Assembly (NCBI GenBank): GCA_002381565.1
Contig: DFWZ01000017.1
Location: 14,910 to 76,086 of the forward strand
Direction: 5' to 3'
DNA: 61,177 nucleotides
From: Gallionella sp. UBA4121
GTDB taxonomy: Bacteria > Pseudomonadota > Gammaproteobacteria > Burkholderiales > Gallionellaceae
Shown here: one piece after another, positions 43,194 to 52,229 of the stretch
Layout of the letters: every line of letters starts with the position of its first letter
Numbering within the stretch: position 1 is the stretch's first letter
Made by a program: the position numbers and the translations under genes
The notes under the pieces: generated by a model
What the model was told of the DNA's origin: nothing
Database searches by the model: none
What the model saw: only the letters and a program-made list of their open reading frames with translations

Positions 43194-44846
43194 TCAGTGA
43201 GTGATTAACGCCATGGCTTTACTCAAGGCTATCCAAACACCGATCAGGAACGGCACGCCGACGGCGAGCCAGGCTAGCACCCCGCTGATACCGAAACTGC
43301 CGCGAGCGGCTGTCTGGGCGTCTGCATCCGTGAGGTGTGACTTCTGGGTCAGCGCCCGCTCTGCTGCCAGTTCATCATCTGTCATGAAGTGCTTCGGATC
43401 AACCGGTTTGATCATCATGTTGCAGATGAAGCCTACTACCAATAGCCCTGACAGGATGTACATCGTGTTGTCGTAGACCAGGTTTTTCGGCACGCCGGCG
43501 TTTAATTGCGCCTCGCGAAGGTTGGCAATCAGCACCGGACCGATGATGCCTGCTGCGGACCAGGCAGTCAGTAGACGACCGTGGATGGCACCCACCATTT
43601 GTGTGCCGAAGATGTCGGCCAGGTAAGCTGGGACGGTGGAAAACCCGCCGCCATACATGGTCAGAATGACGCAGACAACGAGCACAAACAGGCCTGCTGC
43701 ACCCATATGGCCTAGCGTCGGCATCGTGCAGTACAGAAGGATGCCGAGAACAAAGAACGTGGTGTAAGTCCTTTTGCGCCCAATCCAGTCAGACACGGAA
43801 GCCCAGAAAAAACGCCCCACGCTGTTGAACAGGCTGATCAGTCCTACCAGTCCTGCAGCCGCCGCAGCAATGGCCGCTTTTTGCTCCAGTGTTACGGTTT
43901 CATGGCTGGATGCGCCAACGAGCAGGGGCCCGAAAATATCCTGCAGCATAGGGGATGCCATGCCAATTACACCGATACCCGCGCTCACGTTCAAACACAG
44001 CACCGCCCAGATCAGCCAGAACTGAGGAGTTTTCGATGCCTTTGCCAGATGCACGTGGCGATCCGTGATCATGGCCTTGGACTGCGCATCGTTAGGTGTC
44101 CAGCCCAATGGCAGCCAGCCGGTAGGTGGTGTGCGGAAGCCGAATGCACCGATGGACATGATGATGAAGTAGAGCAATCCCATCGCAATCAGGGTGGACG
44201 ATACGCCGAGACTGGCGTCGCCGCCACCGTAGTGCTTCATCAGGGCTACCGCAATGGGTGCGCCGATCATGGCACCACCGCCATATCCCATGATAGCCAT
44301 GCCGGTCGCCATGCCGCGGCGATCCGGGAACCATTTGATCAGCGTGGAAACCGGTGTGATATAACCCAGTCCCTGGCCAATACCGCCCAGGATTCCACAT
44401 CCTAACCAGACCAGCCAGAGCTGGTGGATCATCACGCCCACGCCGCCCAGTGCCATGCCGCCACCCCAGCACATTGCTGCTATGAAGCCGGATTTACGCG
44501 GGCCTGCGTGTTCCAGCCAGCCACCCCAGAGCGCGGCCGATACGCCGAGCATAAAGATGAACAAGGTAAAGGTGATGCTGACTGCGGGTACGGTCCAGTT
44601 GCATTGAGTCGTGAGCATCTGGTCGAACAGCGATTGCTGCGTACATACGGCCGAGGCGTTCGATATCAGCTTGGTCATCGGCAGCCAGAATACGGAAAAG
44701 CCGTAGGCCATGCCGATACACAAGTGAATAGCAAGTGCTGCGGGTGGGGCCAGCCACCGATTAAATCCTGCCTGGGCTATCGTGCGTTCTTTTGCAAGCA
44801 ATCCAGATGTATTTGATGCGACTCCGGTATTATTGGAACTGGACAT
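43194..44846 (-). CDS. OFA-family (oxalate/formate antiporter-like) MFS transporter
   Basis: This 550-residue protein has 12 or more membrane segments and the OFA pattern: WLAPPAALAIHLCIGMAYGFSVFWLPMTKL near the start, GGIGQGLGYITPVSTLIKWFPDRRGMATG near 150, and WASVSDWIGRKRTY mid-protein. Characterised relatives include the oxalate/formate exchanger OxlT. Its place 87 nt after fdsD suggests formate (or oxalate) uptake for the dehydrogenase. A hydrophilic C-terminal loop (KSHLTDADAQTAARG) precedes a last helix. Substrate is inferred. Confidence 0.85.
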   Translation of the reverse strand: MSSSNNTGVASNTSGLLAKERTIAQAGFNRWLAPPAALAIHLCIGMAYGFSVFWLPMTKLISNASAVCTQQSLFDQMLTTQCNWTVPAVSITFTLFIFMLGVSAALWGGWLEHAGPRKSGFIAAMCWGGGMALGGVGVMIHQLWLVWLGCGILGGIGQGLGYITPVSTLIKWFPDRRGMATGMAIMGYGGGAMIGAPIAVALMKHYGGGDASLGVSSTLIAMGLLYFIIMSIGAFGFRTPPTGWLPLGWTPNDAQSKAMITDRHVHLAKASKTPQFWLIWAVLCLNVSAGIGVIGMASPMLQDIFGPLLVGASSHETVTLEQKAAIAAAAAGLVGLISLFNSVGRFFWASVSDWIGRKRTYTTFFVLGILLYCTMPTLGHMGAAGLFVLVVCVILTMYGGGFSTVPAYLADIFGTQMVGAIHGRLLTAWSAAGIIGPVLIANLREAQLNAGVPKNLVYDNTMYILSGLLVVGFICNMMIKPVDPKHFMTDDELAAERALTQKSHLTDADAQTAARGSFGISGVLAWLAVGVPFLIGVWIALSKAMALITH

Positions 44847-44933
44847 GTAATCCTCCCTTTATTAATTATTAGTTGTGGTCGAAACTTTGCTGCTTTAAAT
44901 TAATCAGACTCCTCTCCTTTTTTAAAATAACAC

Positions 44934-45167
44934 TCAATTGCGTGGCAGTAAATTGCTGCGGTACGCATGAATGGCCTCCAGCACGAGCGGTTTGATCCCC
45001 GCACCGTTGTCACTATCCACATATTCAAGCAACTGCGCACGCATGCGCGGCGCCCAGAAATTATGAATATGTCCGACTATACCCAGCAGCGACTCTTCAT
45101 GATCCGGAACCGTTTCAAAGAAATCGCCGATTTTGTTGGCCATATGTATCAAGTTTTGCATGTCCAT
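44934..45167 (-). CDS. fdsD: Formate dehydrogenase delta subunit
   Basis: This 77-residue protein matches FdsD: LIHMANKIGDFFETVPDHEE at the start and HIHNFWAPRMRAQLLEYV in the middle. FdsD supports assembly and stability of the cytoplasmic Mo-formate dehydrogenase. It follows fdhD by 7 nt. Confidence 0.93.
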   Translation of the reverse strand: MDMQNLIHMANKIGDFFETVPDHEESLLGIVGHIHNFWAPRMRAQLLEYVDSDNGAGIKPLVLEAIHAYRSNLLPRN

Positions 45168-45174
45168 AGCTGTC

Positions 45175-46005
45175 TTATGTACCTGTTATTCTGTCGGCAT
45201 GCGTGTATGCCACGAATTCATCGCCCCGGGCAAATGCGATGAGTGTCATACCCGCTGTTTGTGCTGTTTTCACCGCTAATGCGGTCGGCGCTGAAATCGC
45301 AATCAGGCAGGGGATGCCCACGGTCGCGGCCTTCTGTACCATCTCGACGCTGGCGCGGCTGGTGATCAATAAAAAACCGTCCTGAAAATTCAACCGGCGC
45401 TCAGTCATCACGCCGATCAGTTTATCCAAGGCGTTATGGCGACCGACATCTTCGCACAACTGCTGCAGGCGGCCGTCAGGCGTGCTCCAGGCCGCCGCAT
45501 GCATTCCCCCGGTCAGGCTGCCCAGTGGCTGTAAAGTCGACAATTCCTTGAGGGCAGCACGCATGGCGAGTACCGGCACGGATGCACCCGTCGGCACGGC
45601 AGGCAGTTGCCTGACAACCTGCTCCAGACTTTCCACACCGCACAAACCACAACCGGTGCGCCCGGTCATATTGCGTCTGCGCTGCTTGAGCCGCATGAAA
45701 GCCGCGCCGGCTATTTCGCAATGCACGGTGATTCCAAGCGGGCTGACAGTCACCTCTGCATCTCGAAACTCGGCGCGCTCATCCACGATACCTTCGCTTA
45801 ACGCGAAACCCAGGGCAAAGCTTTCCAGGTCGCTGGGTGTCGCCAGCATCACCGCATGCGAGATGCCGTTGAATTCCAGCGCAACGGGTATTTCTACCGC
45901 CAGATTATCCTGCTCCTGTATCCAGTGCGAATCGCGCCAGCGCAAGATGTCCTGGCGGCTGGTGCATTCGACCTCCTGTGTGATCGGTTGCATGAGGTCA
46001 GGCAT
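45175..46005 (-). CDS. fdhD: Formate dehydrogenase accessory sulfurtransferase
   Basis: This 276-residue protein (called FdsC in fds operons) binds bis-MGD and passes sulfur from IscS to it, which formate dehydrogenases need for activity. The essential C-x-x-C is in GRTGCGLCGVESL near residue 115. HNALDKLIG and FLLITSRASVEMVQKAA are also typical. It overlaps the fdsA end by 8 nt. Confidence 0.94.
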   Translation of the reverse strand: MPDLMQPITQEVECTSRQDILRWRDSHWIQEQDNLAVEIPVALEFNGISHAVMLATPSDLESFALGFALSEGIVDERAEFRDAEVTVSPLGITVHCEIAGAAFMRLKQRRRNMTGRTGCGLCGVESLEQVVRQLPAVPTGASVPVLAMRAALKELSTLQPLGSLTGGMHAAAWSTPDGRLQQLCEDVGRHNALDKLIGVMTERRLNFQDGFLLITSRASVEMVQKAATVGIPCLIAISAPTALAVKTAQTAGMTLIAFARGDEFVAYTHADRITGT

Positions 46006-48850
46006 CGGATTGCTGTGCCTGGACCAGAAACTCCTGCTGCGCTTTGCTGAATCTCGTGTAACTTTTCTGCCACTCTGAAGGCTCGGATACGGGCTTTACT
46101 TCTACCGCCGTCACCTTGTATTCCGGGCAATTGGTCGCCCAGTCCGAGTTTTCCGTGGTAATGACATTTGCCCCCGATTCGGGAAAATGGAAGGTTGTGT
46201 ACACGACCCCCGGCTGCATGCGTTCGGAGAGACTGGCGCGCAATACGGTGTCCCCCGAGCGGCTCTGAATTTGTACCCAGCCGCCATCGTTAATGCCGCG
46301 ATCTTCGGCGTCATGCGGGTGGATCTCCAGCAGATCCTGTTCATGCCACTGTACGTTTTCGGTGCGCCGGGTTTGCGCGCCCACGTTGTACTGCGAGAGT
46401 ATCCGGCCGGTTGTGAGTATCAACGGGAATTTTTTTGTGACTTTTTCGTCGGTTGCCACATACTTGGTGATGATGAATTTGCCTTTGCCGCGCACGAACT
46501 GGTCAATATGCATGATGGGCGTTCCCTCTGGTGCATTGTCGTTGCACGGCCATTGTATGCTGCCGAGTTGCTCCAGTTTTTCGTAACTCACTCCTTGGAA
46601 AGTGGGCGTCAGTCTGGCAATTTCGTCCATGATTTCCGATGGGTGTTTGTAGTCCATCGGGTAACCCAGACGCTGGGATAGCTGCAGGGTCACTTCCCAG
46701 TCCGCCAGGCCTGCCTTGGGTGGCATGACGCGGCGTACCCGCGAGATGCGTCGTTCCGCGTTGGTGAAGGTGCCGTCTTTTTCAAGGAAAGATGAGCCCG
46801 GCAAAAACACGTGCGCATACATCGCGGTTTCATTCAGAAAAATGTCCTGAACCACGATGCATTCCATCTTTGATAGCGCGGCGGTCACATGCTGCGTGTT
46901 CGGGTCGGATTGAACGATGTCTTCGCCCTGACAGTAGAGTCCCTTGAAACTGCCATCGAGTGCTGCATCGAACATGTTGGGGATGCGCAATCCCGGTTCG
47001 GGCTGAATCTCGACACCCCAGGCTGCTTCAAATAAATGGCGGGTGGTCGAATCGGATACATGGCGGTAGCCCGGCAATTCGTGCGGGAAAGAACCGATGT
47101 CGCATGAGCCTTGCACATTGTTTTGTCCGCGCAGTGGATTTACCCCCACGCCTTCACGACCGATGTTGCCGGTCGCCATCGCCAGATTTGCGATGCCCAT
47201 CACAGCGGTCGAACCCTGGGCGTGTTCGGTGACGCCCAGACCGTAATAGATCGCGGCATTGCCACCCGTTGCATACAGGCGTGCCGCACCGCGCACCAGC
47301 TCACTGGATACGCCGGTGATCTGCTGCATGGCCTCGGGTGAATTTTCCGGCAGCGCTACAAAGTCACGCCATTGATGAAAGGCTTTGTCCTCGCAGCGCT
47401 CTGCGATAAATTCATCTGCCAGCAGGCCTTCGGTGACGATGACATGCGCGAGGGCGGAAATCATCGCTACGTTGGTGCCGGGTTTGAGCGGCAGATGGAA
47501 TTCGGCTTTGATATGGGGCGAGCTCACCAGTTCGATCTTGCGCGGATCAATCACGATCAGTTTTGCGCCTGCCCTGATGCGTTTTTTCATGCGCGAGGCA
47601 AACACCGGATGCGCATCAGTTGGGTTCGCGCCGATCACCAGAATCACATCGCTATGCTCGACGGATTTGAAGGTTTGCGTACCGGCCGATTCGCCCAGTG
47701 TTTGTTTCAGCCCGTAGCCGGTAGGCGAATGACACACGCGTGCGCAGGTGTCGACGTTGTTGTTGCCGAACGCGGCGCGCACCAGTTTCTGTACCAGATA
47801 GCCTTCCTCATTGGTGCAGCGCGAGGAGACGATGCCGCCTATCGAGTCGCGTCCGTGCTGTTTCTGGATGCGCTTGAATTCCGAGGCCGCATAATCGAGT
47901 GCTTCAGCCCAGCTCACTTCCTGCCACGGGTCGGTGATCTTGCTACGTATCATGGGTTTTAAAATGCGATCCCTGTGCGTGGCATATCCCCAGGCGAAGC
48001 GGCCCTTCACGCATGAATGGCCTTCATTGGCCTGGCCATCCTTGTAAGGCACCATGTTGACCACTTCATTGCCCTTCATTTCAGCTTTGAAGGCGCAGCC
48101 CACGCCGCAATAGGCGCAAGTCGTCACCACGCTGTGCTCGGCCTGGCCCATCGTGATGACGGTTTTTTCCTGCAAGGTGGCGGTAGGGCAGGCTTGCACG
48201 CAGGCACCGCACGACACGCAGTCGGACTCCATGAACGACTGGTCTTGCCCCGCCGAGACGCGCGACTCAAATCCCCGTCCGGAAATCGTCAAGGCAAAAG
48301 TTCCCTGGGTTTCTTCGCAGGCGCGCACGCAGCGATTGCAAACGATGCACTTGGACGGGTCGTAAGTGAAATAGGGATTCGATTCGTCTTTTTTACTTGC
48401 CAGATGGTTCTCGCCATCAAAGCCGTAGCGCACTTCACGCAGTCCAGTGACACCGGCCATGTCCTGCAGCTCGCAATTGCCATTGGCGGAGCAGGTCAGG
48501 CAGTCCAGCGGGTGATCGGAAATGTACAATTCCATCACGCCTTTGCGCAGCGACTGCAACTTTGGGCTTTGCGTGCGCACCTTCATGCCGGGCTCGACAG
48601 GCGTCGTGCATGAGGCGGGGTAGCCGCGGCGCCCCTCGATCTCGACCAGGCACAAACGGCATGAGCCGAACGGTTCCAGGCTGTCCGTCGCGCAAAGTTT
48701 GGGCACGTTCACGCCACCTTCGGAGGCTGCGCGCATGATGGAAGTGCCTTGAGCTACGGTGATCTGCATACCATCTATTTCGAGCGTGACTTCCCTGTCG
48801 CTGGTGCGCCGGGGCGTGCCGAAATCCTTTTCATTGAGCGGTTTATGCAT
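45998..48850 (-). CDS. fdsA: NAD-dependent formate dehydrogenase alpha (molybdenum) subunit
   Basis: This 950-residue subunit oxidises formate to CO2 at a bis-MGD molybdenum site; the likely Mo ligand is the cysteine in ARVCHSPTGYG. Clusters in order: a [2Fe-2S] (C53, C64, C67, C81), a His-ligated [4Fe-4S] (H113, C117, C120, C126), two ferredoxin-type [4Fe-4S] (CIVCNRCVRAC and CVSCGACVQAC) and one beside the Mo site (CAYCGVGC). The start is the ATG complementary to 48848-48850, with GGAGAG 5 nt upstream and an 8-nt overlap with fdsB; the frame extends further without support. Confidence 0.96.
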   Translation of the reverse strand: MHKPLNEKDFGTPRRTSDREVTLEIDGMQITVAQGTSIMRAASEGGVNVPKLCATDSLEPFGSCRLCLVEIEGRRGYPASCTTPVEPGMKVRTQSPKLQSLRKGVMELYISDHPLDCLTCSANGNCELQDMAGVTGLREVRYGFDGENHLASKKDESNPYFTYDPSKCIVCNRCVRACEETQGTFALTISGRGFESRVSAGQDQSFMESDCVSCGACVQACPTATLQEKTVITMGQAEHSVVTTCAYCGVGCAFKAEMKGNEVVNMVPYKDGQANEGHSCVKGRFAWGYATHRDRILKPMIRSKITDPWQEVSWAEALDYAASEFKRIQKQHGRDSIGGIVSSRCTNEEGYLVQKLVRAAFGNNNVDTCARVCHSPTGYGLKQTLGESAGTQTFKSVEHSDVILVIGANPTDAHPVFASRMKKRIRAGAKLIVIDPRKIELVSSPHIKAEFHLPLKPGTNVAMISALAHVIVTEGLLADEFIAERCEDKAFHQWRDFVALPENSPEAMQQITGVSSELVRGAARLYATGGNAAIYYGLGVTEHAQGSTAVMGIANLAMATGNIGREGVGVNPLRGQNNVQGSCDIGSFPHELPGYRHVSDSTTRHLFEAAWGVEIQPEPGLRIPNMFDAALDGSFKGLYCQGEDIVQSDPNTQHVTAALSKMECIVVQDIFLNETAMYAHVFLPGSSFLEKDGTFTNAERRISRVRRVMPPKAGLADWEVTLQLSQRLGYPMDYKHPSEIMDEIARLTPTFQGVSYEKLEQLGSIQWPCNDNAPEGTPIMHIDQFVRGKGKFIITKYVATDEKVTKKFPLILTTGRILSQYNVGAQTRRTENVQWHEQDLLEIHPHDAEDRGINDGGWVQIQSRSGDTVLRASLSERMQPGVVYTTFHFPESGANVITTENSDWATNCPEYKVTAVEVKPVSEPSEWQKSYTRFSKAQQEFLVQAQQSDA

Positions 48851-50405
48851 GTTGCTCTCCTGCGTTCTGATCTTTGTTGACGACGCCAAAATCCTGTGGA
48901 AAATGTTTCAGTGCCGACAATACCGGGTAAGGGGTCATGCCGCCCATGGCGCACATCGAACCGTGCAGCATGGTGTCGCACAGGTCCGTCAGCAGCTCGA
49001 CTTGAGCGGTTTGTCCGGCGATGATCTTGTCCATCACCTCCACGCCGCGCACCGCACCAATGCGGCAAGGCGTGCATTTTCCGCAAGATTCAATTGCGCA
49101 AAACTTCATTGCATAGCGCGCCAACCTGGCCAGGTTCGCCGTGTCGTCATGCACCACGATGCCGCCGTGCCCGAGTACCGCCCACAAGGCCGTGTATGCT
49201 TCGTAATCCATCGGCGTATCCCATTGCGATTCAGGCAGGTAAGCACCCAGCGGCCCGCCGACCTGCACCGCCTTGATGGCGCGACCCGTTGCTGCGCCGC
49301 CACCGAAGTCATACATCAGTTCGCGCAATGTCACGCCGAAAGCCTTTTCGATCAGGCCGCCCTGTTTGATGTTGCCGGCCAGCTGGAACGGCAGTGTGCC
49401 GTGCGAACGTCCCATGCCGTAGTCTTTATAGAAGGCAGCGCCGCGCGCTAAAATGATGGGCACGGTCGCCAGCGAGATGACGTTGTTGATCACGGTGGGC
49501 TTGCCGAATAAGCCTTCGATCGCCGGCAGCGGTGGTTTTGCGCGCACGATGCCGCGCTTCCCTTCGATGCTTTCCAGCATCGCAGTTTCCTCGCCGCACA
49601 CATAGGCGCCTGCGGCTTTGCGCACCTCCAGTTCAAAAGACTTTCCTGAACCCAGCATATCTGAGCCGAGATAACCCGCCGCACGCGCGATGATAATCGC
49701 CTTGTTCAACATGGCTATCGAATGTGGATATTCGCTTCTGACGTAAATGTAGCCTTGTGTGGCGCCCACGGCGAGGGCGGCAATGGTCATGCCCTCGATG
49801 AGCACGAAGGGGTCGCCTTCCATCAGCATGCGATCGGCAAACGTGCCCGAATCGCCTTCATCCGCATTGCATACGACGTACTTTTGCGAAGCCGTGGCGT
49901 TCAATACCGTATTCCATTTGATGCCGGTCGGGAAGGCCGCACCTCCGCGCCCCCGCAAACCGGATTCGGTGACCTGTTGCACGATGGCGGCAGGCAGCAG
50001 TGTTAACGCGGTACGCAAGCCCTGATAGCCGTCATGGGCCAGGTAATCATCCAGCGATAACGGATCGGTAATGCCGACGCGCGCAAAAGTCAGCCGCTCC
50101 TGTTGCTTCAAATACGCAAGTTCTCCGGTCAAGCCCAGACTCAGTGCGTGCGTGCCACCTTGCTGGAAATCTGCATCGAACAGTGAGCTGACATCTTCTG
50201 CTGCGACAGGGCCGTAGGCTACACGTCCCATGGTTGTTTGCACTTCGACCAGCGGCTCCAGCCAGAGCATGCCGCGCGAACCATTGCGAACGAGGGTTAC
50301 GTCCATGTTGCGACTGGCGGCCTCATTCAAAATACGCTGTGCAACGTCATCAGCACCGAGCGCCAATGCGGCAGAATCGAGGGGGACGAAAATGGTAACG
50401 CTCAT
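48843..50405 (-). CDS. fdsB: NAD-dependent formate dehydrogenase beta (diaphorase) subunit
   Basis: This 520-residue protein combines an N-terminal thioredoxin-like region (about 1-100) with a NuoF-like diaphorase. GLRGRGGAAFPTGIKW and the FMN-site YVVCNADEGDSGTF near residue 180 bind FMN and NAD; C-terminal ESCGKCTPCRIG carries a [4Fe-4S]. It passes electrons from FdsA to NAD+. It overlaps fdsG by 4 nt and fdsA by 8 nt. Confidence 0.96.
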   Translation of the reverse strand: MSVTIFVPLDSAALALGADDVAQRILNEAASRNMDVTLVRNGSRGMLWLEPLVEVQTTMGRVAYGPVAAEDVSSLFDADFQQGGTHALSLGLTGELAYLKQQERLTFARVGITDPLSLDDYLAHDGYQGLRTALTLLPAAIVQQVTESGLRGRGGAAFPTGIKWNTVLNATASQKYVVCNADEGDSGTFADRMLMEGDPFVLIEGMTIAALAVGATQGYIYVRSEYPHSIAMLNKAIIIARAAGYLGSDMLGSGKSFELEVRKAAGAYVCGEETAMLESIEGKRGIVRAKPPLPAIEGLFGKPTVINNVISLATVPIILARGAAFYKDYGMGRSHGTLPFQLAGNIKQGGLIEKAFGVTLRELMYDFGGGAATGRAIKAVQVGGPLGAYLPESQWDTPMDYEAYTALWAVLGHGGIVVHDDTANLARLARYAMKFCAIESCGKCTPCRIGAVRGVEVMDKIIAGQTAQVELLTDLCDTMLHGSMCAMGGMTPYPVLSALKHFPQDFGVVNKDQNAGEQHA

Positions 50406-50848
50406 GATGCGCCTCCGATTTTCTTAATTATTTTGTCGAATTTGTCCGGCGTGACGCGCGCGTGCAATGTGTCGTCTATCATCATCGCCGGGGAATTTGC
50501 GCACAGGCCCAGGCAATAAACCGGATGCACTGCATATTCAGCCCCCGCCGCCAGCTCCGCGTGTTTGATCAGTTGCTCCGAACCCATGCTCTGGCACGCT
50601 TCGGCGCAGCAAATCTGTATCTGGTGGCGAGCAGGCGGATCGGTGCGAAAATAATGATAGAAAGTGATCACGCCATGCACTTCGGCGCGGGACAGATTTA
50701 ATGCGGTGGCGATCTGTGTCACTGACTCGGGGGGGATGAATCCTGTCGCATCCTGTATCGCATGCAATATCGGCAGCAATGCGCCAGGCAGGTGTTGATG
50801 TGTCGCGATCAGGGCAGCGATTTTTTCAGGATGGTAGGTCAGGCTCAT
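50402..50848 (-). CDS. fdsG: NAD-dependent formate dehydrogenase gamma subunit
   Basis: This 148-residue NuoE-like protein binds a [2Fe-2S] cluster with cysteines in ICCAEACQSMG near residue 80 and CLGLCANSPAMM near 116. It starts the fdsGBA-fdhD-fdsD operon, with AAGGA 5 nt before the ATG. The divergent regulator fdsR lies 136 bp upstream. Confidence 0.95.
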   Translation of the reverse strand: MSLTYHPEKIAALIATHQHLPGALLPILHAIQDATGFIPPESVTQIATALNLSRAEVHGVITFYHYFRTDPPARHQIQICCAEACQSMGSEQLIKHAELAAGAEYAVHPVYCLGLCANSPAMMIDDTLHARVTPDKFDKIIKKIGGAS

Positions 50849-50869
50849 TTGTTCCTTGTGCAGTCGATC

Positions 50870-50890
50870 TTTTAAATATGTTATTTAAAA
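50870..50890. promoter_or_regulatory. AT-rich palindrome in the fdsG-fdsR gap
   Basis: TTTTAAAT and ATTTAAAA are perfect 8-bp inverted arms around ATGTT. The palindrome lies 22 bp upstream of fdsG in the 136-bp gap shared with fdsR, and is a candidate operator for FdsR. A TATAAA on the minus strand nearby may be the fdsG -10 box. Confidence 0.45.
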
Positions 50891-50984
50891 CAGCTTTATA
50901 CTTGTTGCACTATGACGTAACTTTCTGTCTGTTTGTAAGATATCACAGAGTTTTTACCCTCTCAATAGGTTATATTTAGCATAT

Positions 50985-52049
50985 ATGAGCTTTGAAATTC
51001 GTCCTGAATGGAGTTTGAAAAATCGCAAGGGGGCTGCGGTCTCTTTGCCGCTGCTGTTGCAATTGCTGGCTGCGATTCGAAATGATGGCAGCATCAGCAG
51101 TGCCGCCGCGAGCGCAAAGCTCTCCTACCGCCACGCATGGGGAATGTTGCGTGATTTTGAACGCGAGTTTGCTGCACCCTTACTGGAGAAAACCAGAGGA
51201 AGGGGCACGTCGCTGACACCGCTGGCAGAAAAACTGATATGGGCTGACAAACGCATCACCGCGCGCCTGACCCCGATACTGGAGAGTTTTGCCTCGGAAC
51301 TGGAAGCCATACTGACCCGCGAATTGACCGCGTTGCGCATCACCGCCTCTCACGGTTTTGCCGTCGATGCGCTGATCAAACGGCTCAATCTGGATCACAC
51401 GCCCGTTGAAATAAATTATCGCAGCAGCCTGGAAGCCGTCGCTGCGCTTTCCCATGACGAATGCGATCTGGCCGGATTTCATGTGCCGGTCGGTGAATTC
51501 AGGCAGGCCGCCCGGCACTATCTTAAATGGCTGGATCCGGCGCAGCATACGCTGATTCATTTGGCCTGTCGGACGCAGGGGTTGTTCATCGCCCGCGGCA
51601 ATCCGAAGAAAATTCAGGGCTTGAAGGATTTGTTACGCAATGATGTGCGTTTTGTTAACCGGCAAACCGGATCAGGCACGAAAATATTGCTTGAGATGCT
51701 GTTGGCCAGGGAAAAAATCAGCACCAAAAAAATAAGCGACTACGACAGCACGGAATATACTCATGCAGCCGTAGCGGCTTACGTTGCCAGCAATATGGCC
51801 GACATGGGCTTCGGCGTGGAAACAGCCGCAAGACGATTCGATCTGGACTTTATTCCGATTGCGCGCGAGAACTATTTGTTCGCATGCAAAACAAGCGCCC
51901 TGGATCAGAGTCTGCTCAAATCCGTGTGCCACCTCATGCAGAGCGCTTCGTTTCGCAGTACAGTCGATGCGCTGGCGGGATATGAAGGTGCGCAATCCGG
52001 TTTGATTGTCAGTTTTGAAGATGCCTTTGCTAAAAGTGTTGGCGCTTGA
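50985..52049 (+). CDS. fdsR: ModE-type winged-helix regulator with substrate-binding domain (FdsR-like)
   Basis: This 354-residue protein has an N-terminal ModE/LysR-type winged helix (LLLQLLAAIRNDGSISSAAASAKLSYRHAWGMLRDFE, residues 24-60) and a C-terminal periplasmic-binding-like domain related to molybdate/tungstate-binding proteins (GLFIARGNPKKIQGLKDL, then NRQTGSGTKILLEMLL). It is divergent from fdsG. By position and fold it should control the formate dehydrogenase operon, perhaps sensing formate or molybdate. The symbol rests mainly on context. Confidence 0.8.
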   Translation: MSFEIRPEWSLKNRKGAAVSLPLLLQLLAAIRNDGSISSAAASAKLSYRHAWGMLRDFEREFAAPLLEKTRGRGTSLTPLAEKLIWADKRITARLTPILESFASELEAILTRELTALRITASHGFAVDALIKRLNLDHTPVEINYRSSLEAVAALSHDECDLAGFHVPVGEFRQAARHYLKWLDPAQHTLIHLACRTQGLFIARGNPKKIQGLKDLLRNDVRFVNRQTGSGTKILLEMLLAREKISTKKISDYDSTEYTHAAVAAYVASNMADMGFGVETAARRFDLDFIPIARENYLFACKTSALDQSLLKSVCHLMQSASFRSTVDALAGYEGAQSGLIVSFEDAFAKSVGA

Positions 52050-52229
52050 AATTTTTCGTGCGGACCAGAACCAGAGCGCTTAGGTAAATCAGGCCTTGCA
52101 ATGGAATTATTGGGGTAAAATGAAGCCTTGCCGGGTTTGTAGTTGCAAGTATTTTGATAATTATTGACTCCCTGTAAACCGTTCTGCACCTTATTCGTTC
52201 GTGTGCCTGATAATTTTTTCGCCGCTCAA

